Shown: positions 58,286-64,000 of the stretch, in pieces
How positions within the stretch are numbered: position 1 is the stretch's first letter
Layout of the letters: each line of letters starts with the position of its first letter
Assembly (NCBI RefSeq): GCF_003464085.1
Contig: NZ_QSDR01000002.1
Coordinates: 62,001 to 126,000, forward strand
Length of the DNA stretch: 64,000 bases
Direction of reading: 5' to 3'
Source: Clostridium sp. AM58-1XD
GTDB lineage: Bacteria; Bacillota; Clostridia; Lachnospirales; Lachnospiraceae
Made by a program: the position numbers and the translations under genes
The notes under the pieces: generated by a model
What the model was told of the DNA's origin: nothing
The model's database searches: none
What the model saw: only the letters and a program-made list of their open reading frames with translations

Positions 58286-59716
58286 TTATACGTTGATTTC
58301 AGCTGTCATTCCCAGAATTTCTTTGTTTTCATCCAGAATCGGCCGAATGACTTCTTCCAGGAACTCCTCTACCTGTCTTGGGGCACGGCCCACATATTTT
58401 GCAGGATCCATCGTCTTTTTCAGCTCGTCCAAAGTAAGTCCAAACGCAGGGTCTGCGGCGATCAGTTCCAGCAGATTATTGTCCATTCCGTTTACCTTAA
58501 CGTTCTTACCTGCTTCCATAGAAAGGGTGCGGATTTTTTCATGCAGTTCCTGTCTGTCTCCGCCTGCCTTTACCGCGTCCATCATGATGTTTTCTGTCGC
58601 CATGAACGGCAGTTCGGCCATCATGTGTTTTTCAATCACCTTTGGATATACCACTAGCCCGTCTACAACGTTTAAGTATAAGTCCAGAATTCCATCTACG
58701 GCCAGAAAACCTTCCGGTACGCTCAGACGCTTGTTGGCGGAATCGTCCAGAGTCCGTTCGAACCACTGAGTAGAGGACACCAGCATGGGATTGATCACAT
58801 CTGCCATTACGTAGTTAGATAAGGAAGCGATTCTCTCGCTTCTCATCGGGTTCCGTTTATATGCCATTGCAGAAGAACCGATCTGCGTCTTTTCAAAAGG
58901 TTCTTCGACTTCTTTTAAATGCTGAAGAAGGCGGATGTCATTGGAAAATTTGTGAGCGCTCTGTGCAATTCCAGCCAGCACATTGATAACTCTCGTATCC
59001 ACTTTTCTGGAATATGTCTGTCCGGAAACAGGATAACAGTCTTCAAATCCCATCTTCTCTGCGATCATCCGGTCGGCCTTCCGGCATCTCTCATGGTCGC
59101 CGTCAAAGAGTTCCAGGAAGCTGGCCTGAGTTCCCGTCGTGCCCTTAGAACCTAACAGCTTTAAGGAACCGAGTACGTAGTCCAGATCGTCCAGATCAAG
59201 GCAGAGCTCCTGAAGCCAGAGCGTCGCACGCTTTCCGACTGTGGTCGGCTGCGCCGGCTGAAAATGAGTGAATGCCAGCGTCGGCTGGTTCTTATACTGG
59301 TCTGCAAATTTTGCAAGCTCCGCCATCACATTAACCAGTTTTTTTCTGACCAGTCTGAGGGCATCCCTCATGACGATGATATCCGTATTGTCTCCCACGT
59401 AGCAGGAGGTTGCCCCCAGATGGATAATTCCCTTTGCATTCGGACACTGCTGGCCGTACGCATAAACGTGAGACATCACGTCGTGGCGAACCAGCTTCTC
59501 CCGTTCCTTTGCCACATCGTAATTAATGTCCTCTGCATGTGCCTTTAATTCGTCTATCTGTTCCTGAGTAATCGGAAGTCCAAGTTCTTTCTCTGTTTCT
59601 GCCAGTGCGATCCAAAGCTTTCTCCATGTTCTGAATTTCATATCAGGAGAAAAAATATACTGCATCTCTCTGCTGGCATAACGCTCGGATAACGGACTCT
59701 GGTATCTGTCGTTCAT
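58286..59716 (-). CDS. purB: Adenylosuccinate lyase
   Basis: Cleaves SAICAR to AICAR and adenylosuccinate to AMP. Start chosen at MNDRYQSPLSERYASREM (476 residues), with AGGAGG 7 bp upstream. The fumarase-superfamily signature is SSAMAYKRNPMRSERI near residue 287 and the first His-containing region is THFQPAQPTTVGKRA near residue 155. A hairpin (59752-59794) separates it from purC, so purB may rely on partial read-through. Confidence 0.96.
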   Translation of the reverse strand: MNDRYQSPLSERYASREMQYIFSPDMKFRTWRKLWIALAETEKELGLPITQEQIDELKAHAEDINYDVAKEREKLVRHDVMSHVYAYGQQCPNAKGIIHLGATSCYVGDNTDIIVMRDALRLVRKKLVNVMAELAKFADQYKNQPTLAFTHFQPAQPTTVGKRATLWLQELCLDLDDLDYVLGSLKLLGSKGTTGTQASFLELFDGDHERCRKADRMIAEKMGFEDCYPVSGQTYSRKVDTRVINVLAGIAQSAHKFSNDIRLLQHLKEVEEPFEKTQIGSSAMAYKRNPMRSERIASLSNYVMADVINPMLVSSTQWFERTLDDSANKRLSVPEGFLAVDGILDLYLNVVDGLVVYPKVIEKHMMAELPFMATENIMMDAVKAGGDRQELHEKIRTLSMEAGKNVKVNGMDNNLLELIAADPAFGLTLDELKKTMDPAKYVGRAPRQVEEFLEEVIRPILDENKEILGMTAEINV

Positions 59717-59751
59717 GACGGTTCCTCCTTTAAGTAGTTGTTTCACAATCG

Positions 59752-59794
59752 TGGGGCTGCTGCAAACATTTATTCCTATTTTGCAGCAGCCCCA
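59752..59794 (-). terminator. Hairpin between purC and purB
   Basis: Minus strand TGGGGCTGCTGCAAAA pairs with TTTGCAGCAGCCCCA around a 12-nt loop; only a weak T-run follows. It is very stable and may be a partial terminator between purC and purB. Confidence 0.65.
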
Positions 59795-59822
59795 TGTTAA
59801 AAGTCAATATTAATCTTTAAAT

Positions 59823-60530
<708 letters not shown>

Positions 60531-60604
60531 GAGTAAGCACCTATCCTTTTCATAAGATTAAGATTTATAAGTCTTAAATATAAAAGAGCTCTATTTCAGT
60601 AGAA

Positions 60605-60633
60605 ATTATAATGCATACGTTTCATCATTGCAA
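60605..60633 (-). promoter_or_regulatory. Promoter of purC
   Basis: Minus strand TTGCAA (60628-60633), 17-nt spacer, TATAAT (60605-60610). Confidence 0.75.
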
Positions 60634-60681
60634 TAGGCTGAGTCATTAAACTTTCTAATAAATCTTATTTCCTTTTTTTGC

Positions 60682-60990
60682 TTAATCTTCCCCGTTTTCC
60701 TCTTTCCAATACTCTTCCCGGCGGTAAATCCGTATATTTCCCTCATTCCACTCGATCGAAATCCCATATATCCGTTTTCGTTCCGGCCTGTCGCCCGTCT
60801 CATCTGTCCGCCCGGCTTCAGCCGTTTTTTCCATAAAAAGAAGGCTGCCGCCATAAACGCGGATGCCATAGGCCGTTTCCAGAATAAGGGCGCAGAGGCA
60901 GACCTTTCTGATCCGTCTGTCCGCCTCTGTCCTGATTTTCCTCCAGGATTTCCTTCTTCTGTCCCTATAAGCGATCCGCTTTATGATCAA
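60682..60990 (-). CDS. Small basic hypothetical protein, TTG start
   Basis: 102 residues from a TTG (MIIKRIAYRDRRRKS) with AGGAGG 7 bp upstream, 17 bp after the PepT-like gene stop, so probably cotranscribed. Rich in Arg/Lys/Glu with one hydrophobic stretch (VCLCALILETAYGIRVYGG). The ETAYGIRVYG...YGISIEWNEGNIRIYRR pattern is loosely like DUF6514 proteins of Lachnospiraceae, from memory only. No signal peptide. Confidence 0.5.
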   Translation of the reverse strand: MIIKRIAYRDRRRKSWRKIRTEADRRIRKVCLCALILETAYGIRVYGGSLLFMEKTAEAGRTDETGDRPERKRIYGISIEWNEGNIRIYRREEYWKEENGED

Positions 60991-61007
60991 AGGCAGCCCT
61001 CCTTAAA

Positions 61008-62114
61008 TCAGGCTTTCATCAGTTCCAGCGCCAGAAGTGCCGTCTTATTCAGCTGATCTACCGTAATGCTTTCTTTGCTTGTATGAGCGCTGTCCATGCC
61101 GATTCCGATTCCGACGGACTGGATACCATGCTCATTGTGAATATTGCTGTCGCAGCCGCCGCCTGAAGGTACATAATGTACCGGGCAGCCCAGAGTTTTG
61201 TAGCATTTTTCCAGAAGCACGCATACCTTGTCTTCCGGTGTTACCTTATATGGATTATATGCGCGTGATGTTGCATATTTTAATTCTGCACCGTACTTGT
61301 CGCAAGCTGCCTGCATGGCTCCGATCATCTGGTTTCCCTGTTCTTCCAGCTTAGCCATATCTGTACTTCTGGCTTCAGCAATTACCTTTGCATATGGCGC
61401 TACGATGTTTGTCGGTCCCACAGCCTCAAAGGTACCGATGTTGGCCGTCGTCTCCTCGTCTACTCTGAGAAGCTTCATATTTGCAATACCTTCTGCTGCA
61501 GCCAGGATCGCACTGATACCATTCTGCGGTGCAATCCCTGCATGAGCGGCTTTTCCGAAAATTTCAAATGTGAAGTTCGTCTGTCCAGGGCATGTATAAC
61601 ATGTAGTTCCGATGTCGCCGTTCATATCCATAACGACACCCATCTTGCTTTTTAACTTGGAGTAGTCCGCATTCTTCGCTCCATGAAGGCCGCATTCTTC
61701 ACCTACGCTGAAGAACACCTCTACCGGGCGGGTCTTGATTCCCTGCTCCTTGACTGTACGGAGTGCTTCCATAATTCCGCTGATACCGGCTTTGTCGTCA
61801 GCAGCCAGAATCATGGAATCGCCCTTGCTTCTGATGACTCCGTCCTCTATGTATGGTTCAATTGCATTGCCAGGCACGACTGTATCCAGATGTGCGCTGA
61901 GCATAACCGGCTCCAGGCTCTCGTCTCCGTCCAGATATGCATAGATATTATATCCGTTGGAACCAAACTTGTCTCCGATTTCGTCACAATCCACCCGTAC
62001 CCCCAGCTCCTTCAGGTCTTTCATAACGCGGTCACACATCTCTTTTTCATTTCTCGTCTCGCTGTTGATCTGTACATAGTCGAAAAATGTTTCTAAAAGC
62101 CTTTTCTCATTCAT
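61008..62114 (-). CDS. M20-family peptidase, PepT-like
   Basis: 368 residues, zinc aminopeptidase/tripeptidase-like. Metal-site motifs: LSAHLDTVVPG near residue 73, AADDKAGISGIMEAL near residue 105, and SVGEECGLHGAKN near residue 137 with the catalytic Glu-Glu; dimerisation-domain start GKAAHAGIAPQNG near residue 188. The end GGGCDSNIHNEHGIQSVGIG carries the remaining ligands. Family is secure, substrate unknown. A second M20 peptidase is at 28461-29674. Confidence 0.9.
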   Translation of the reverse strand: MNEKRLLETFFDYVQINSETRNEKEMCDRVMKDLKELGVRVDCDEIGDKFGSNGYNIYAYLDGDESLEPVMLSAHLDTVVPGNAIEPYIEDGVIRSKGDSMILAADDKAGISGIMEALRTVKEQGIKTRPVEVFFSVGEECGLHGAKNADYSKLKSKMGVVMDMNGDIGTTCYTCPGQTNFTFEIFGKAAHAGIAPQNGISAILAAAEGIANMKLLRVDEETTANIGTFEAVGPTNIVAPYAKVIAEARSTDMAKLEEQGNQMIGAMQAACDKYGAELKYATSRAYNPYKVTPEDKVCVLLEKCYKTLGCPVHYVPSGGGCDSNIHNEHGIQSVGIGIGMDSAHTSKESITVDQLNKTALLALELMKA

Positions 62115-62263
62115 TGGTTTCCTTCTCCTTTACCATTAAATTATTATTTGAACTTTGCTAATTATATCATACATTTACTCTGTCCGCAAGGAATCATGTG
62201 ACATACTGTTCACATAAATAATATTAAAAAACAATAAAGAGCGAAACAGCGATTATCATTCTA

Positions 62264-62316
62264 AAAGGCCTTATACATTCCATATCCTAAAAGGATACAG
62301 ATGTATAAGGCCCTTT
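62264..62316 (-). terminator. Terminator of the small lipoprotein gene
   Basis: AAGGCCTTATACAT (from 62266) pairs with ATGTATAAGGCCCTT (to 62315), with inner TATCC/GGATA pairing. It lies about 36 bp after the lipoprotein stop at 62352 on the minus strand. Confidence 0.8.
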
Positions 62317-62351
62317 CTTCTGGTGAATATAAGGATAGGGGGATTGTTCGT

Positions 62352-62663
62352 TTATTGTGCAGCGGAGGAAGCTGTCTCGCCTTCAACTGCGCCCACGCCT
62401 TCATCAATCGTATCGCGGACATCGTCCATCATACCGTCGATGACGCCGGTGCTTTCTTCTGTTCCGTCAACGGCCGTTGTGCCTGTTTTGCCGCCGCCGG
62501 ACTGTGTTGTGCCGGAACTGCTGCTTTCCTGAGTTGTCTGCGTCATAGCGCCCTCAGAAGATTCTCCGGATGTCCCGTTATTATCCTTACTGCCGCATGC
62601 TGCCATCAGGATTACTGAGCATGCCAGCAGAATTGCAAAAACATATGATTTGATTTTTTTCAT
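62352..62663 (-). CDS. Small Ser/Thr/Gly-rich lipoprotein
   Basis: 103 residues. Signal MKKIKSYVFAILLACSVIL with lipobox LMAAC, then a low-complexity Ser/Thr/Gly/Gln linker (TQTTQESSSSGTTQSGG) and a short acidic helix (GVIDGMMDDVRDTIDEG). AAGGAG upstream. No family recognised. It is 70 bp downstream of dapB with a TATAAT between (no good -35), and has its own terminator. Confidence 0.75.
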   Translation of the reverse strand: MKKIKSYVFAILLACSVILMAACGSKDNNGTSGESSEGAMTQTTQESSSSGTTQSGGGKTGTTAVDGTEESTGVIDGMMDDVRDTIDEGVGAVEGETASSAAQ

Positions 62664-62733
62664 AATTGCATTCTCCTTTCCTGTACTATCCTTAGTATGT
62701 GTGAAAGGAGATAAATTATATTGGAAAATTTTG

Positions 62734-63488
62734 TCAGCCGATTACATCAGCCATATCATAAAATCCCGGTTCTTTTCCTTTTAAAAATTTAGCCGCCGCC
62801 ACTGCTCCTTTTCCGAAAATCGCCTTGGAATATGCAGTATGGCTGAAGGTTACGACCTCGTCCTGACCTGCGAAAATTACGTCGTGTTCTCCTACGATGG
62901 AACCTCCGCGGACAGCCTGAATGCCAATCTCTTTTTTATCCCGCTTTACCCGCTCCGCCGACCGGTCATATTTATAGTGATATGCGCCGTCCATCGACTC
63001 ATTGATGGATCTGCCAGTGCCAGTGCAGTTCCGCTGGGTGCATCCACTTTCTGATTGTGATGTTTTTCGACGATTTCAATATCAAAATCAGCTGCTGCCA
63101 GCGTCTGAGCCGCTTCCTTCACCAGCTTTAAAAGCAGATTGATCCCGAGCGACATATTTGCAGATCGGAGAACCGCCGTCTTTCTGCTGGTTTCCTCTGC
63201 CTTTTTCACCTGCTCCTTTGAAAGCCCGGTCGTACAGAGCACAACCGGCATTTTTTTCTCTGCGCAGTATTCCAGAAGGTGGTCAACTGCCTTTGCTGAG
63301 GCAAAATCCACGATCACATCAGCTTCTACGTCACACGCTTCGAGGGATGTAAAAACAGGATAATCGTTCTTCTTTTCGCCGTTTAAGTCAATTCCTGCTA
63401 CGATTTTTGCCTCTTCGTCTCCTGCCGCAATACCGGAAATCACCTGACCCATGGCTCCATTGCAGCCGTGCATGATGATTCTTACCAT
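62734..63488 (-). CDS. dapB: 4-hydroxy-tetrahydrodipicolinate reductase, one frameshift
   Basis: NAD(P)H-dependent step of the diaminopimelate/lysine pathway, essential for wall peptide synthesis. Start at [17 protein letters not shown] with AGGAGG 8 bp upstream (an ATG six bases earlier is too close to it). Motifs: HGCNGAMGQ nucleotide loop, [36 protein letters not shown] near residue 150. The frame breaks at about 63009-63011: ALALAD should lead to [16 protein letters not shown], one base missing. Restored length about 252 residues. dapA lies 46 bp upstream. Confidence 0.94.
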
Positions 63489-63534
63489 TCTCATACCTCC
63501 TTGCGGACCTGGCGTCCGTCTTATGTATACTCTG

Positions 63535-64000
63535 TTACAGAATTCCGTACTCTTTCATCGCCTTTTTCAGTTTTTCCTGATTTTCAGGCTCCATTTCCGT
63601 AAGAGGGAGACGCATTGGTCCTACTTCCTTGCCCTGGAGGTTCATTCCGGCTTTTGCAGGAATCGGATTTACTTCGCGGAAAAGTTCCGTTACAAGCGGA
63701 ATTGCATCCAGCTGAAGCTTCGTGGCTTCTGCAACGTCTCCTGAAAGATAAGCGGCACAGATGTTGTGGGTCTGACGCGGAGCTACGTTGGAAAGCACGG
63801 AAATTACACCCTTCGCGCCGAGAGCCATCATAGGAATGATCTGGTCGTCGTTACCGGAATACAGATCGATACATTCTCCAGCCAGATGCATCATAACTGC
63901 GATCTTGGAAAAGTTGCTGCTGGCTTCTTTTACTCCCACGATGTTCTTCACGTTTCTGCAGAGATATGCAATCGTCTCCGGTTCGATATTGATGCCTGTT
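63535..64000 (-). CDS. dapA: 4-hydroxy-tetrahydrodipicolinate synthase, partial at the window edge
   Basis: Condenses pyruvate and aspartate semialdehyde at the start of the diaminopimelate branch. The window holds the C-terminal 154 or so residues: TGINIEPETIAYL, the Schiff-base lysine in NIVGVKEASSN, then LYSGNDDQIIPMMALGAKGVIS and AAYLSGDVAEA. The rest lies beyond position 64000. It precedes dapB on the same strand. Confidence 0.95.
   Translation of the reverse strand, partial: TGINIEPETIAYLCRNVKNIVGVKEASSNFSKIAVMMHLAGECIDLYSGNDDQIIPMMALGAKGVISVLSNVAPRQTHNICAAYLSGDVAEATKLQLDAIPLVTELFREVNPIPAKAGMNLQGKEVGPMRLPLTEMEPENQEKLKKAMKEYGIL

Overview
The window looks like a chromosomal stretch of a Gram-positive gut anaerobe of the family Lachnospiraceae (Clostridium cluster XIVa). 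The reasons are the intermediate GC content, the clostridial gene orders (plsX-acpP-rnc-smc-ftsY; ylxM-ffh-rpsP-khpA-rimM-trmD; rplS-lepB-rbgA-rnhB-yraN; der next to a DUF512 radical-SAM gene), AGGAGG ribosome sites, an LPxTG-type surface protein and ATPSEA repeats after its signal peptide. I cannot name the species. No rRNA, tRNA, CRISPR array, insertion sequence or prophage was seen. All genes lie on the minus strand except prs and the gene after it.

Layout from left to right. 14-5765: a branched-chain amino-acid-type binding protein (frameshifted), then gpsA, plsY, der and a DUF512 radical-SAM protein. 5995-9967 (plus strand): a divergent prs and an unfamiliar protein with a long coiled-coil/proline tail. 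9975-14081: pgeF, yraN, rnhB, rbgA, lepB, rplS. 14358-23478: two small membrane proteins, a serine hydrolase, an L-Ala-D/L-Glu-type epimerase and a complete dipeptide ABC transporter. This block separates rplS from trmD, which are neighbours in many clostridia. 23729-27472: trmD, rimM, khpA, rpsP, ffh, ylxM. 27610-33516: a CAP-domain secreted protein, M20 peptidase, lipoprotein, yaaA, ClC channel and threonine ammonia-lyase. 33707-40335: ftsY, smc, rnc, acpP, plsX. 40656-55302: one giant sortase-anchored adhesin of about 4,880 residues, preceded by a BTAD/SARP-type regulator (55445-56635). 56819-62114: purA, purB, purC, a small protein and a PepT-like peptidase. 62352-64000: a lipoprotein, dapB and the start of dapA.

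Reading frames are broken in many genes, nearly always by what looks like one lost base: livK-like, prs, the gene after prs, rimM, ffh, M20 peptidase, yaaA (two), ilvA, smc (two), plsX, the adhesin (seven), purA and dapB. Many of these are normally essential, so I read the breaks as sequencing or assembly indels, not as pseudogenes, and give coordinates for the restored genes.

The items most worth a second look are: the unassigned plus-strand protein, which may resemble cargo-like proteins of contractile injection systems; the giant adhesin with its adjacent regulator; a family of about 70-nt hairpins with conserved loops and covarying stems (25044-25139, 39003-39073, and part of a 141-nt multi-helix element before ilvA); and palindromic repeats at both edges of the dipeptide-transport block.
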